Source: Vagococcus carniphilus (GTDB lineage Bacteria; Bacillota; Bacilli; Lactobacillales; Vagococcaceae). Taken from it: DNA of 64,000 nucleotides. Shown here piece after piece: positions 10,405 to 22,332 of this stretch. Position 1 is the first letter of the stretch. Each line of letters begins with the position of its first letter. The notes below the pieces were generated by a model. It saw only the letters and a program-made list of their open reading frames with translations. It did not search any database and had not been told where the DNA came from. Location: contig NZ_CP060720.1 in NCBI RefSeq assembly GCF_014397115.1, forward strand, positions 1,752,001-1,816,000. Direction: 5' to 3'. Both the position numbers and the translations under genes were made by a program.

Positions 10405-11331
10405 CTAATTAAAAGCATTTGTTAGTGGTGGAACCACTTGTTTTTTACGTGAAACCACACCTTTTAATAATGCTTGATTATTTTCTAACTTCACATTGAA
10501 GGCTTCTTCAACTTTTTCTTTTGGTTCTCCTACAACTAAACACACAGAATCACTATCTAAAATATTAGTAATAACTAATACGAACATATCAAAACCATTG
10601 ATTTCATTTTGGTTTTTCATTTCATTTTCTAATTCTGCTTGACGACTTAAGACATCATTCACATCAACAGTATTAACTTGACCAATTCTTAAGTTTTTTC
10701 CACCCATCGGGAATGATTTAGCATCTGCATCGATTAATTGCAAAGCCGTTTTATCAGAAAGATTAGTTCCTGCTTTTAACATATCTAATCCATAAGCATT
10801 CATATCAACACCAGCAATTTCAGCTAACTCTTTAGCTGCTGCCACATCTTCTTCTGTACAAGTTGGTGATTTGAATAATAATGAATCTGAAATAATAGCA
10901 GAAAGCATTAAACCAGCAATCTCTTTTGGAATTTCAATTCCTTTTTCTTTGTATAATTTTAAGATAATTGTATTAGTACAACCAACTGGTTCAGCTCTAT
11001 AATATAATGGATTAGCTGTTTCAAAGTTAGCAATACGGTGGTGATCCACAACTGCTAAAACTTCTACTTCTTTAATATCTGATGCACTTTGTTGTGCTTC
11101 ATTATGATCTACTAACATAACTTGATTGGTTTCAGGTTTTACAGAATCAATCACGCGAGGGGCAGCCATTTTAAAATAATTTAGTGCATATGCTGTTTCT
11201 TCATTAGGCTCACCCAAAGCAACTGCTTCAGCTTCAACACCTAGTTTATTTTGTAAATACGCATATGAAATAGCTGATGTAATGGCATCTGTGTCAGGGT
11301 TTTGATGACCAAAAACTAAAACTTTTGACAT
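10405..11331 (-). CDS. ppaC: Manganese-dependent inorganic pyrophosphatase (family II)
   Basis: The enzyme hydrolyses pyrophosphate to two phosphates and so drives biosynthetic reactions. The 308-residue protein has the DHH-family metal motifs: [11 protein letters not shown] near residue 8, LVDHNE near 75, and AVVDHHRI near 97. The C-terminal DHHA2 domain ends with [17 protein letters not shown], the typical substrate-binding SRKKQ segment. No CBS insert is present, so it is the simple form. The ATG at 11331 has a TTGGAGGAA site, and a TATAAT-like -10 lies at 11370-11375 on the minus strand. Confidence 0.98.
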   Translation of the reverse strand: MSKVLVFGHQNPDTDAITSAISYAYLQNKLGVEAEAVALGEPNEETAYALNYFKMAAPRVIDSVKPETNQVMLVDHNEAQQSASDIKEVEVLAVVDHHRIANFETANPLYYRAEPVGCTNTIILKLYKEKGIEIPKEIAGLMLSAIISDSLLFKSPTCTEEDVAAAKELAEIAGVDMNAYGLDMLKAGTNLSDKTALQLIDADAKSFPMGGKNLRIGQVNTVDVNDVLSRQAELENEMKNQNEINGFDMFVLVITNILDSDSVCLVVGEPKEKVEEAFNVKLENNQALLKGVVSRKKQVVPPLTNAFN

Positions 11332-11402
11332 AATTAAAATTCCTCCAATATCTATATCTTACTCTTCGTATTATATCATAAATAATAGTTTTCATAAGTA
11401 GT

Positions 11403-11717
11403 TTACGAAATTAATTTTAGTCCAACTGCCGCAAAAAGAATTAAACCAATAAAGAAGATTCTTTTTGCATCTTTAGGCTCCTTATAAAAAACAATCCCTA
11501 AAATCGCTCCACCAGAAGCACCTATACCTGTCCACACCGCATAAGCAGTACTCATTGGTAAGCTTTCAATGGAATAAGAAAGTAAGATAAAGCTTAATGC
11601 AAACATAACAATTAATGTTAATAGATTTTTCTTTGACTTATCATTCACATATTTATTAATACTATTAACACCTAACATTTCAAAAATACCAGCAAAAACT
11701 AAACTAATCCAAGCCAT
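11403..11717 (-). CDS. gdnD: SMR guanidinium exporter subunit, YkkD/GdnD type
   Basis: The 104-residue protein has four membrane helices and the SMR-family glutamate in helix 1 (LVFAGIFEMLGV, Glu near residue 13). Features such as YAVWTGIGASGG and FYKEPKDAKRIFFI match what I recall of Bacillus subtilis YkkD. Such pairs form a heterodimeric drug/H+ antiporter that exports guanidinium. The gene begins directly after the gdnC stop (TAAATG), so the two subunits are made together. The guanidine-I riboswitch upstream fixes the likely substrate. No guanidine-degrading enzyme is encoded in the window. Confidence 0.92.
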   Translation of the reverse strand: MAWISLVFAGIFEMLGVNSINKYVNDKSKKNLLTLIVMFALSFILLSYSIESLPMSTAYAVWTGIGASGGAILGIVFYKEPKDAKRIFFIGLILFAAVGLKLIS

Positions 11718-12056
11718 TTATTTAACCTCACTTTCTTTTTTACCATCTGATGATAATTTAAGCCCCATTACACCGATAAGTAAAATTCCTAAAAAGACAA
11801 TCGTCATAACACTCACAGGTTGCTTAAAAATAAAAGCATCCACGAGAATTGTTCCTGTCGTTCCTAGTCCAACAAATACAGCATAAACCGTTCCGACTGG
11901 TAACTTCTCTCCTGCTTTAATCATTAAATAAAAACTAATAAAGATAGCGATGACTGTACCAGTCCATTCAATTGGACTAGCAGCATGTTTAAGTCCAATC
12001 ACCCACATAACTTCAAATACAGCGGCAATTACGATAGATAGCCAACTACGATTCAT
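11718..12056 (-). CDS. gdnC: SMR guanidinium exporter subunit, YkkC/GdnC type
   Basis: The 112-residue protein with four membrane helices carries the key glutamate in VIAAVFEVMWVIGLKHA (near residue 14). It closely follows the pattern of YkkC (EVMWVIGLKHA, LPVGTVYAVFVGLGTTGT). Together with GdnD it should form the asymmetric exporter dimer in the cytoplasmic membrane. The start ATG 12056 follows GAAGGAGATGAAGTAA, a strong ribosome site, only about 30 bases after the riboswitch terminator. Confidence 0.93.
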   Translation of the reverse strand: MNRSWLSIVIAAVFEVMWVIGLKHAASPIEWTGTVIAIFISFYLMIKAGEKLPVGTVYAVFVGLGTTGTILVDAFIFKQPVSVMTIVFLGILLIGVMGLKLSSDGKKESEVK

Positions 12057-12085
12057 TTACTTCATCTCCTTCAATATTTTTACAC

Positions 12086-12210
12086 AAAAAAGCCTGGGAA
12101 AATAATTCTCCCAGGCTTTTATCCTTCCGTGTACATAGGTTTACCCCATGGACTTACTCTCGGACCAGACTGATATTGCTCATATCACGGAACCCTAGTA
12201 AGTACTTTTT
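12086..12210 (-). promoter_or_regulatory. Guanidine-I (ykkC) riboswitch with expression-platform terminator
   Basis: On the minus strand the leader shows conserved ykkC blocks in order: CTAGGGTTCCG (about 12198-12188), CTGGTCCGAGAG (about 12167-12156), then ACACGGAAGGATAAAAGCC and TGGGAGA. The final part forms the strand of an intrinsic terminator, GCCTGGGA/TCCCAGGC (12092-12118) with six T. Free guanidine stabilises the aptamer and prevents the terminator, switching on gdnC-gdnD. Recognition is from the conserved blocks; no covariance search was run. Confidence 0.95.
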
Positions 12211-12224
12211 ATTCGTATCAATAG

Positions 12225-12252
12225 ATTATAGCAAATTTATAATTGATTTCAA
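12225..12252 (-). promoter_or_regulatory. Promoter of the guanidine riboswitch-gdnCD unit
   Basis: The minus strand has TTGAAA (complement of 12247-12252), a 16-base spacer and a perfect TATAAT (complement of 12225-12230). The predicted start is 8-10 bases before the riboswitch. Confidence 0.8.
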
Positions 12253-12302
12253 TTTAAAAGGTTTTTTGCTCATTAAATTTTTACATTTATTTTTTAAAAT
12301 GA

Positions 12303-12333
12303 GAAAACCTCCAATTCACACTGGAGGCTTTCT
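12303..12333 (-). terminator. Intrinsic terminator after pflA
   Basis: Minus strand AAAGCCTCCA (N8) TGGAGGTTTTC, 16 bases past the pflA stop codon. Confidence 0.8.
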
Positions 12334-12349
12334 TTAATCACAAGACAAA

Positions 12350-13111
12350 CTATCTTGTTTGATATTTAGTATAATCTTGCACGTGTAATATATCTTGAGC
12401 ATTTTTAACTCTTTCTTGAGTAGGTGGGTCAATACCTTCTAGTGGATAAGTAAGACCCAATTCTTCCCATTTATAGCGGCCCATTGTATGATATGGTAAA
12501 ATTTCAACCTTATCTACGTTGTTTAACGTTTTGATGAAAGCATCAAGTCTGATCAAATACTCATCATAATCACTTCTAAATGGAACTAAAACGTGGCGAA
12601 TCCAAACTGGCTTACCAATATCAGAAAGATGTTTAGCCATTTCCAAAATACTGTCATTTGGATTTTTAGTTAATTTTTTATGAGCTTCATTATCAATATG
12701 TTTGATATCAAATAAAAGTAAATCTGTGTATTTCATCAATTCATTAAATTGACTAATGAAAGGTTCTTCATAAGTGAATGGACGTCCACATGTATCAATT
12801 GTCGTATGAATTCCTTTAGCTTTCGCTTTTTTAAATAAATCCGTAATAAATTCAGGTTGAAGTAAAGGCTCTCCACCACTGATGGTAATACCACCTTTAT
12901 CTCCCCAATAACTTTTATAACGTAAGGCTTCTTCTAAGATTTCATCCGTTGTCACTTCACGACCAGCATTGATTTTCCATGTGTCCGGATTATGACAAAA
13001 CTCACATCTCATGCGACATCCCTGCATAAAGACAATAAAACGAACGCCAGGTCCATCTACAGTCCCAAAATTTTCAGTTGAGTGAATTCTTCCAGTAACT
13101 TTTTCTGTCAT
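12350..13111 (-). CDS. pflA: Pyruvate formate-lyase activating enzyme
   Basis: A radical SAM enzyme that installs the glycyl radical on PflB under anaerobic conditions. From the chosen start the 253-residue protein begins MTEKVTGRIHSTENFGTVDG, as in the family. The 4Fe-4S cluster motif CxxxCxxC is seen as GCRMRCEFCHNPDTW, and the SAM-binding GGEP follows in TISGGEPLLQPEF. A longer reading from GTG 13159 would add 16 residues that the family does not have, so the ATG at 13111 is preferred. It follows pflB closely and is co-transcribed with it. Confidence 0.97.
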   Translation of the reverse strand: MTEKVTGRIHSTENFGTVDGPGVRFIVFMQGCRMRCEFCHNPDTWKINAGREVTTDEILEEALRYKSYWGDKGGITISGGEPLLQPEFITDLFKKAKAKGIHTTIDTCGRPFTYEEPFISQFNELMKYTDLLLFDIKHIDNEAHKKLTKNPNDSILEMAKHLSDIGKPVWIRHVLVPFRSDYDEYLIRLDAFIKTLNNVDKVEILPYHTMGRYKWEELGLTYPLEGIDPPTQERVKNAQDILHVQDYTKYQTR

Positions 13112-13180
13112 AACTTCCCATTCCTTATCTAAAAAGAGGCGACCGAAGTCATCAGCCACCTCTAGTTATTTATTTTTTAA

Positions 13181-15427
13181 TTACATTCTATCGTGTGAAG
13201 TTCTTGAAATAACGTCTGCTTGTTGTTCAGGAGTTAAGTCACGGAATTTAACTGCGTAACCAGACACACGAATTGTTAAGTTTGGATATTTTTCAGGATG
13301 AGCTTGAGCATCCAATAATAAATCTGTTGTAAATACGTTAACGTTTAAGTGGTAACCACCATTATCAAAGTAACCATCCATTACGTTACGTAAGTTGTTA
13401 ACACGTGTTGCATCGTCTTTACCTAAACCATTAGGGTTAATAGTTTGAGTATTTGAAATACCATCACGAGCGTTAGTATATTCTAATTTAGCAGTAGAGT
13501 TTAATGAAGCTAATAAGCCATTTTTCTCACCTAAGAATTTACCATCTTGGTAACTTGGGTTAGCACCTGGTGCTAATGGTTTACCTGCACGACGTCCATC
13601 AGGTGTATTACCTGTAGCTTTACCATAAACAACATTTGAAGTAATTGTTAATAATGATGTTGTTGGTGTTGAGTTACGGTAAGTATGTTGACGTTTAATT
13701 TGAGTCATGAAGTAATCTAAGATCCAGTTTGCACATGCATCTGCTTCTTCATTATCGTTACCATAAGTTGGGAATTCATTTTGTGGTACATAATCAACTG
13801 CTAAACCATCTTCGTCACGGATTACTTTAACATTACCATGTTTAATAGCCATCATACTATCAGCAGCATGAGAGATACCAGCAATACCTGTAGCGAAAGT
13901 ACGTTTTAAGTCAGTTTCCATGAATGCTAATTGTTCAGCTTCATAAGCATATTTGTCATGCATGAAGTGAATAACATTTAATGTATTAACATATAATTCA
14001 GCTAACCAGTCCATGATATCTTTGTAGCGTTCAACAAATTCGTTGTAATCTAAAGTATCACCAGTCATTGGACGGAATTTAGGTCCAACTTGAGCTTTAG
14101 TTTTTTCGTCAACTCCACCGTTAATAGCATAAAGAACAGCTTTAGCTAAGTTAGCACGAGCACCAAAGAATTGCATATCTTTACCCATTACAGTTGCAGA
14201 CACACAACAAGCAATAGCACAATCGTCTGATCCCCAATTAGCTCTTAATAAGTCATCATTTTCAAATTGGATAGATGAACTTTCTTTAGCAATATGAGAA
14301 GCAAATGTTCTGAATCCTTCTGGTAAATGAGATGAATAAAGAACTGTTAAGTTTGGTTCTGGAGATGGTCCCATGTTTACTAATGTATGTAAAATACGGA
14401 AATCATTTTTAGTAACTAATGAACGTCCATCAATTCCCATACCAGCAATTGATAATGTAGCCCAAATTGGGTAACCAGAGAATAATTGATTGTATTCTGG
14501 TGTACGAGCAAATTTAACCATACGTAATTTCATGATTAAATGGTCAATCATTTCTTGAGCTTCTAATTCAGTGATAGCACCATTATCTAAATCACGTTGG
14601 ATATAAATATCTAAGAATGCTGAGATACGTCCGATAGACATAGCAGCACCATTTTGTGATTTGATTGCTGCTAAGTAACCGAAGTAAGTCCATTGGATTG
14701 CTTCTTGAGCGTTTTTAGCAGGAGCTGAAATATCAAAGCCATAATAAGTAGCCATTTCTTTGATAGAACCCAAAGCTCTGATTTGAGCTGAAACTTCTTC
14801 TCTTAAGCGAATAACTTCTTCAGTCATTACTTTATTACCAACATTAGATAAATCTTTTTTCTTTTCAGCAATTAAGAAGTCAATTCCGTATAAAGCTAAA
14901 CGACGGTAATCACCAATAATACGTCCACGACCATAAGCATCTGGAAGGCCTGTGATAATTTTATTTTTACGAGCGGCTCTCATTTCAGGAGTGTAAGCAT
15001 CAAAGACACCTTGGTTATGAGTTTTTCTCCAATCAGTGAAGATTTTTGTCATTTCTTCATCTGTTTCGTAACCATTAGATACTAAAGCGTTATTCGCCAT
15101 GTTAATACCACCAAATGGCATGAACGCTTGTTTCAATGGCACGTCAGTTTGTAAACCAACAATTTTTTCTTCTTCTTTGATTAAGTAACCAGGTTCATGT
15201 GATGTAACAGTTGCTGGAATGTTATTATCCATATCGTACACGCCATTTTTTTCATGTTGTACTTCGAATAATTCTTGTAATTTAGTCCAAAGTTTTTCAG
15301 TACTTTCAGCAGCTGGTTCTAAGAAACTATCGTCACCTTTGTATTCAGTGTAGTTATGTTGAATAAAATCTCTAACATCCACACTTGTACGCCATTTGTC
15401 GCCTTTAAATCCATCCCAATGTCCCAT
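13181..15427 (-). CDS. pflB: Formate C-acetyltransferase (pyruvate formate-lyase)
   Basis: The enzyme converts pyruvate and CoA to acetyl-CoA and formate during anaerobic mixed-acid fermentation. The 748-residue protein has the adjacent catalytic cysteines in [13 protein letters not shown] near residue 405 and the C-terminal glycyl-radical motif [10 protein letters not shown] near residue 722, so it should be functional. The start [20 protein letters not shown] follows a GAGG ribosome site. The gene shows the even codon usage typical of highly expressed fermentative enzymes. Its activator PflA is directly downstream. Confidence 0.98.
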   Translation of the reverse strand: MGHWDGFKGDKWRTSVDVRDFIQHNYTEYKGDDSFLEPAAESTEKLWTKLQELFEVQHEKNGVYDMDNNIPATVTSHEPGYLIKEEEKIVGLQTDVPLKQAFMPFGGINMANNALVSNGYETDEEMTKIFTDWRKTHNQGVFDAYTPEMRAARKNKIITGLPDAYGRGRIIGDYRRLALYGIDFLIAEKKKDLSNVGNKVMTEEVIRLREEVSAQIRALGSIKEMATYYGFDISAPAKNAQEAIQWTYFGYLAAIKSQNGAAMSIGRISAFLDIYIQRDLDNGAITELEAQEMIDHLIMKLRMVKFARTPEYNQLFSGYPIWATLSIAGMGIDGRSLVTKNDFRILHTLVNMGPSPEPNLTVLYSSHLPEGFRTFASHIAKESSSIQFENDDLLRANWGSDDCAIACCVSATVMGKDMQFFGARANLAKAVLYAINGGVDEKTKAQVGPKFRPMTGDTLDYNEFVERYKDIMDWLAELYVNTLNVIHFMHDKYAYEAEQLAFMETDLKRTFATGIAGISHAADSMMAIKHGNVKVIRDEDGLAVDYVPQNEFPTYGNDNEEADACANWILDYFMTQIKRQHTYRNSTPTTSLLTITSNVVYGKATGNTPDGRRAGKPLAPGANPSYQDGKFLGEKNGLLASLNSTAKLEYTNARDGISNTQTINPNGLGKDDATRVNNLRNVMDGYFDNGGYHLNVNVFTTDLLLDAQAHPEKYPNLTIRVSGYAVKFRDLTPEQQADVISRTSHDRM

Positions 15428-15492
15428 ATTGAGAAGCCTCCTCTAAATTTGTTTGTTTTTAATTTTTAAGTTTTAATTTGTTTAACATGCTC

Positions 15493-15520
15493 ATTATAAC
15501 ACATAAACAAAACTGCGCAA
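15493..15520 (-). promoter_or_regulatory. Predicted pflB promoter
   Basis: The minus strand shows TTGCGC (complement of 15515-15520), a 16-base spacer and a perfect TATAAT (complement of 15493-15498), about 65 bases before the pflB ATG. Confidence 0.7.
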
Positions 15521-15685
15521 GTGTTATAGTGAAAAAAAGAGTTAATTTTACCTTAAACTTCATAAAAGTTTCAAAAACGCCTTTAATACGGGCTTTTTAA
15601 AGTGTTTTTTTATTGTTCATTCTGTATCATAAGGTTTTTATTCTGTACTATAACAGGAGTATTTCTCATCATGTGATATATAACA

Positions 15686-15721
15686 GAAAAAAAGGAATAT
15701 CTCATAAAAGATACTCCTTTT
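15686..15721 (-). terminator. Intrinsic terminator after parC
   Basis: Minus strand AAAGGAGTATCT (N6) AGATATTCCTTT followed by T residues, just after the parC stop. Confidence 0.85.
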
Positions 15722-15733
15722 CACATACATTAG

Positions 15734-18175
15734 TTATTCAATTATTTCAACTGAAACAGATTCAACTGCTCCATCTACCTTCTCATCTATGACAAATGAG
15801 CCGTTAGATTGTCTATCATTTGTTGGTAACTCATTAAAATCGACTCTATATACATTATTGGATGTTGTTTCAATATCAATCATTTGATTTTCACAATTTT
15901 TAATAGCAGCTGCAACACGATGTGGGTTACTCTTAAGTTCCCTTAAAACCATCAAACCACGTTTAGCTCTACCTAATTTGCTTAACTCATTTACTCTCAT
16001 CTTTTTAACAGATCCGCGTTGAGTAATAATTGTAATTGATGCATCTTCATTTCTATTTAATAAAACGGCACTAACAACATAATCAGTATTTTTCAAGTTA
16101 ATAGCTTTCACGCCTGAAGCTTTAGCTCCTACAACAGGTACTTCTTCTAAATCATAAAAGAGTCCAAATGCCATATTAGTTACAAGTAAGATATCTTTAT
16201 TTTGTGTTCCATCAATCAATTCTGCAGAGACAATTTCATCTGTGTCTGTTTTTAATTTAATACAAGCAGTTGGTCTACTCTTATAAGTACGCCAAACATT
16301 AAAATCACTTATTAACGTGCGTTTAATCATGCCCTCTTTTGTAACAAAAACAAACTGTTTGTTCTCATCTATTTCACTGTACGGGAAAACACCAATCATT
16401 TTTTCATTAGCTTCTAAAGTTGTAATACTTAATGAGAAATGCTCACCAACATCTTTCCATTTTTTATCTGTTAATTCATGAACAGGTCGGTAAATCATAT
16501 TTCCTTTATTTGTTACAATCAACAGGTGATCATGAGTATTCAACTGACCGCTGAATAGTAAACTATCTGTTTCTTTCATCTCAATAGCATCATCTTTTGA
16601 AGCACTGTATGATCTTAAACTACTACGTTTAATGTATCCTTCTTTTGTAATACTAACCATGACTTCTTCTTGAGGGATTAACACAGCAGTTTCTATGGTA
16701 ATTTCTTCGATTTCTTCTTCCAATTTTGTTAATCGAGGTGATTTATATTGCTTTTTCACTTCTCTTAACTCAGTTTTTAAAACATTTAACAATTCTTTTT
16801 CATTACTTAAAATAAGGGTTAATTTTTCAATTAACTCAGATAATTCCTTATTCTCTTTTTCAAGAGCTGTAATATCAGTATTAGTTAAACGGTATAATTG
16901 AAGAGAAACAATTGCTTCTGCTTGTTCTTCTGTAAAGGCATATTCTTTCACTAAATTCATTTTAGCATCTTTTTTGTCTTTACTACCTCGGATAGTTGCA
17001 ATCACTTGGTCTAGAATGGATAAAGCTTTAATCAATCCGCCGACGATGTGTTGACGATTTTTAGCTTTTTTAAGCTCAAATTCACTACGCTTTTTAATCA
17101 CATCACGACGATGTTCTACATAAGCTCCTAAAATAGCCTTAAGGCCTACTTGCTCTGGTCTTAGATTATGAATAGCTACCATATTAAAGTTATAATTAAT
17201 CTGTAAATCAGTATTTTTAAACAAGTAATTAAGAATTCCTGTTGCATCCACTTCTTTTTTTAGTTCAACAACAATACGTAATCCAGTTCGGTCACTTTCA
17301 TCTCTAACTTCTGAAATACCTTCTAATTTTCTACTCAAACGTAACTCATCCATTTTTTTAACTAAAACAGCTTTATTTACTTCGTAAGGAATTTCTGTGA
17401 TAACAATTTGCTCACGACCTGCTTTTAAAGGTTCAATTGACGTTTTAGAACGTAAAATCACTTTTCCTTTTCCAGTTTCGTAAGCTTTTTTCAATTCTTT
17501 TTTTCCTTGAAGAATAGCACCTGTTGGAAAATCAGGTCCTGGGATAAACTGCATTAATTTGTCTAAAGATGCATTAGGATTATCAATTAAATAGATAGTT
17601 CCATCGATAACTTCAGCTAAATTATGAGTTGGAATTTCTGTTGCATACCCTGCTGAGATACCAGTAGAACCATTAACTAACAGGTTGGGAAATTTAGCTG
17701 GCAATACAGTGGGTTCTTTTTCTGTATCATCAAAGTTCCAAACAAAGTCAACAGTCTCTTTCTCAATGTCAGTTAGCAATTCGCCACTCAACTCAGAAAG
17801 ACGAGCTTCCGTATAACGCATAGCAGCAGGAGGGTCCCCGTCCATACTACCATTGTTTCCGTGCATCTCGATTAATGGATTTCGCAATTTCCAATCCTGA
17901 CTCATACGAACCATAGCTTCATAAATACTACTATCACCATGGGGATGATAGTTACCCATAATATTCCCCACAGATTTTGCTGATTTTCTAAATGCTTTTT
18001 CAAACGTATTTCCGTCTTTATTCATCGAAAATAGAATACGACGTTGTACTGGTTTTAAACCATCTCTAATATCAGGTAAAGCACGGTCCTGAATAATATA
18101 TTTAGAATATCGTCCAAAACGATCTCCCATAATTTCTTCTAAGGTTAACTTTTGAATACCTTGACGTTCACTCAT
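15734..18175 (-). CDS. parC: DNA topoisomerase IV subunit A
   Basis: The DNA-cleaving subunit of topoisomerase IV, which separates daughter chromosomes. The 813-residue protein has the active-site Tyr in AAMRYTEARL near residue 120, a long coiled coil (about 430-490) and C-terminal beta-pinwheel repeats. The quinolone-resistance region reads GNYHPHGDSSIYEAMVRM; the positions usually mutated in resistant strains (Ser and Glu) have the sensitive-type residues. It lies 24 bases after parE and is co-transcribed with it. A gyrA assignment is less likely because of the parE neighbour. Confidence 0.97.
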   Translation of the reverse strand: MSERQGIQKLTLEEIMGDRFGRYSKYIIQDRALPDIRDGLKPVQRRILFSMNKDGNTFEKAFRKSAKSVGNIMGNYHPHGDSSIYEAMVRMSQDWKLRNPLIEMHGNNGSMDGDPPAAMRYTEARLSELSGELLTDIEKETVDFVWNFDDTEKEPTVLPAKFPNLLVNGSTGISAGYATEIPTHNLAEVIDGTIYLIDNPNASLDKLMQFIPGPDFPTGAILQGKKELKKAYETGKGKVILRSKTSIEPLKAGREQIVITEIPYEVNKAVLVKKMDELRLSRKLEGISEVRDESDRTGLRIVVELKKEVDATGILNYLFKNTDLQINYNFNMVAIHNLRPEQVGLKAILGAYVEHRRDVIKKRSEFELKKAKNRQHIVGGLIKALSILDQVIATIRGSKDKKDAKMNLVKEYAFTEEQAEAIVSLQLYRLTNTDITALEKENKELSELIEKLTLILSNEKELLNVLKTELREVKKQYKSPRLTKLEEEIEEITIETAVLIPQEEVMVSITKEGYIKRSSLRSYSASKDDAIEMKETDSLLFSGQLNTHDHLLIVTNKGNMIYRPVHELTDKKWKDVGEHFSLSITTLEANEKMIGVFPYSEIDENKQFVFVTKEGMIKRTLISDFNVWRTYKSRPTACIKLKTDTDEIVSAELIDGTQNKDILLVTNMAFGLFYDLEEVPVVGAKASGVKAINLKNTDYVVSAVLLNRNEDASITIITQRGSVKKMRVNELSKLGRAKRGLMVLRELKSNPHRVAAAIKNCENQMIDIETTSNNVYRVDFNELPTNDRQSNGSFVIDEKVDGAVESVSVEIIE

Positions 18176-18199
18176 TCTTTTATCTCTCCTTCATTCCCA

Positions 18200-20524
<2,325 letters not shown>

Positions 20525-21724
20525 ATGAAACAGGAAAATAAAACAATCAACCTAAATGTCCTTTTAGGCTCACTCTTTTTAGGTTATGTCATGGTCTATA
20601 TTGATAAACTATCTGTTGGAATTTCCATCGTTTCAATCAGTAAAGATTTACCTATGTCGGAAAGTACAAAAGGTCTTATACTAAGTGCTTTCTTTTTAGG
20701 ATACGCTTTAATGCAAGTCCCTATGAGTTTTGCTATTAACCGTTTCGGCGCTAGAAAAGTTGTAATTGGTTCTGTTCTTTTAATTGGCTTTTTTGATTTT
20801 TTGTTCGGGATGAGTCCCAGTGTTCAAATGTTGTTAAGTGTTAGACTTCTAACAGGAATGCTTGCTCATTCAGGATACGCCTCTGCTTCAAGTAAGGAAG
20901 TTATTGAGAACTTTCCAATTGAAAGAAGGACTTTTGCTAAAGGAATTTTGATCTCATCGTCTGGAGTTGCTGGAATTATTGGACCAATCCTTTTATCACC
21001 TATTATAGAAATTAAAGGTTGGCGCTTTGCATATACACTATTAACTATTTTAGCTATTACTATTGCTATTATTATCTCTTTTGCTATTCCAAAAAGAAAA
21101 GAAACTTTCAAAAAAGAAGCAAACAAAGGTATATCTATCTTAACTGTATGGAAAAATTCAACCATTTGGATTTTGTTTGCTGGTGCTTTTTTTATTAACA
21201 ATCTGCTTTATGGGTTAAATAATTGGTTACCGACTTTCCTGACTTCTTACCGAGGTGTTTCTTTAACTCAGTCAGGTATGATAAGTTCAGCTGTTGGAGC
21301 TTTTTCTTTAATTGGTGCAATTGGCGGTAGCTATTTAGTAGGAAGATTCTTTCAGGGAAGGGACAAGCTAGTTATTATTATCACTTCTATTATTGGTTCC
21401 TTATTAGTTTTCACTTCTTATTTCGTTCATAAACCATTTATTTTTATTATCGTTTTAGGAAGCTCTACTTTATTTTTGACTTTAGCATTTGTTACTTTAA
21501 TGGCTATCCCGATGAAATTATTTGATGGTCAATCTTTTGCACCAAGTTACTCAACTATTGCTTCTGGAGGGATTATTGGTGGAGCTGTAGCTCAACTTGT
21601 CATTGGTTTTCTAGTAGAACGTAGTGGTACATTTTTGACAGCCTTTATCTATTTTTTTATTTTAGGTTTACTAACTAGTCTAAGTTTAGTTTTCGTCAAG
21701 TTAGACTCAACTAAAAAAGCATGA
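20525..21724 (+). CDS. MFS transporter (substrate unknown)
   Basis: A membrane transporter with 399 residues and about 12 membrane segments. The N-terminal half has the MFS loop signature MSFAINRFGARKVVIGSVLL near residue 65 and the gating segment FFLGYALMQVP, in the style of anion-cation or organic-acid symporters. The second half repeats the topology after a central cytoplasmic loop near residues 185-205 (PKRKETFKKEANKG). It stands alone, divergent from parE and convergent with the FMN reductase gene, so context gives no substrate. The start follows a perfect AAAAGGAGGAA site. Confidence 0.88.
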   Translation: MKQENKTINLNVLLGSLFLGYVMVYIDKLSVGISIVSISKDLPMSESTKGLILSAFFLGYALMQVPMSFAINRFGARKVVIGSVLLIGFFDFLFGMSPSVQMLLSVRLLTGMLAHSGYASASSKEVIENFPIERRTFAKGILISSSGVAGIIGPILLSPIIEIKGWRFAYTLLTILAITIAIIISFAIPKRKETFKKEANKGISILTVWKNSTIWILFAGAFFINNLLYGLNNWLPTFLTSYRGVSLTQSGMISSAVGAFSLIGAIGGSYLVGRFFQGRDKLVIIITSIIGSLLVFTSYFVHKPFIFIIVLGSSTLFLTLAFVTLMAIPMKLFDGQSFAPSYSTIASGGIIGGAVAQLVIGFLVERSGTFLTAFIYFFILGLLTSLSLVFVKLDSTKKA

Positions 21725-21761
21725 GACAAGAGGAAAAATTTCCTTTATCTCATGTTTTTTT
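21720..21761 (+). terminator. Intrinsic terminator after the MFS gene
   Basis: Stem CATGAGA/TCTCATG (21720-21754) with an inner AGGAAA/TTTCCT pairing, followed by seven T. Confidence 0.85.
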
Positions 21762-22326
21762 AGAAGTCATACATTGAATCAATTTCTTTTTTTCTTTTTT
21801 CCAGAGTTTCTAAGTTTAGAAGTAGTTGATCTCTCAGCCGTTTCAATCTCACAATTGTATCATGATTAACAATTACTTTTTTATCATAATCTTTTTCTTC
21901 TATAAATACATAACTTGGAATCACTTCACCTTTCATGTAAGAAAGAATTGGTTTCAAATGATGTTCAACCATTAAAAAGTGTTTTGAAGAACCTGCTGTC
22001 GCAATAATTCCAATTTGTTTATCTCTAAAAGCGTAAATTGGAAGTAAATCAAAGACATTTTTTAATGTTCCAGGAATTGAGGATTGAAAAGTCGGTGTTC
22101 CGATGATAATTCCGTCAGCTTCCATTAATTGTGTCGCAACATAATTAGTGTCTCCTTCATATTCAAAATATTGACGACCATCACTAAATATCACATCTAA
22201 TTTGCCTAAATCAAGCACGACAATTTCTGTATCTGAATTATCTTCTTTCATCAAAGCTTCCATCGTTCTCACAGCAATTCTTGTTTTTGTTCCAACTATT
22301 GAGCCAACTAATAAAACAATTTTCAT
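21760..22326 (-). CDS. NADPH-dependent FMN reductase-like flavoprotein
   Basis: The 188-residue protein has the flavodoxin-like fold: MKIVLLVGSIVGTKTRIAVR at the N-terminus (phosphate loop of FMN), the dimer/FMN loop GTPTFQSSIPGTLKNVFD near residue 97, and IGIIATAGSSKH near 125. Such enzymes reduce FMN or quinone/azo substrates with NAD(P)H. It lies 6 bases after the LLM oxidoreductase gene and would ordinarily feed it reduced flavin, a common pairing; here the LLM partner is internally deleted. It belongs to the marR-led operon. Confidence 0.88.
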   Translation of the reverse strand: MKIVLLVGSIVGTKTRIAVRTMEALMKEDNSDTEIVVLDLGKLDVIFSDGRQYFEYEGDTNYVATQLMEADGIIIGTPTFQSSIPGTLKNVFDLLPIYAFRDKQIGIIATAGSSKHFLMVEHHLKPILSYMKGEVIPSYVFIEEKDYDKKVIVNHDTIVRLKRLRDQLLLNLETLEKRKKEIDSMYDF

Positions 22327-22332
22327 TTTAAT

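Larger units (their letters stand above)
15428..15733. other. Intergenic region between pflB and parC (306 bases)
   Basis: This gap holds the pflB promoter near 15493-15520, a pair of near-direct repeats (15619-15632 and 15640-15653, both beginning ATTCTGTA and ending ATAA, 21 bases apart), and the parC terminator at 15686-15721. No ORF with a ribosome site was seen. The repeats lie about 100-130 bases upstream of the -35 box of pflB and could bind a regulator of anaerobic metabolism; this is inference. Confidence 0.6.

Noticed and set aside
17869-17960. Possible quinolone-resistance change in parC
   Set aside because: The Ser and Glu positions of the resistance region have the sensitive-type residues.
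20866-21201. A 111-codon minus-strand frame inside the MFS gene
   Set aside because: It lies wholly within a well-supported membrane transporter on the other strand.
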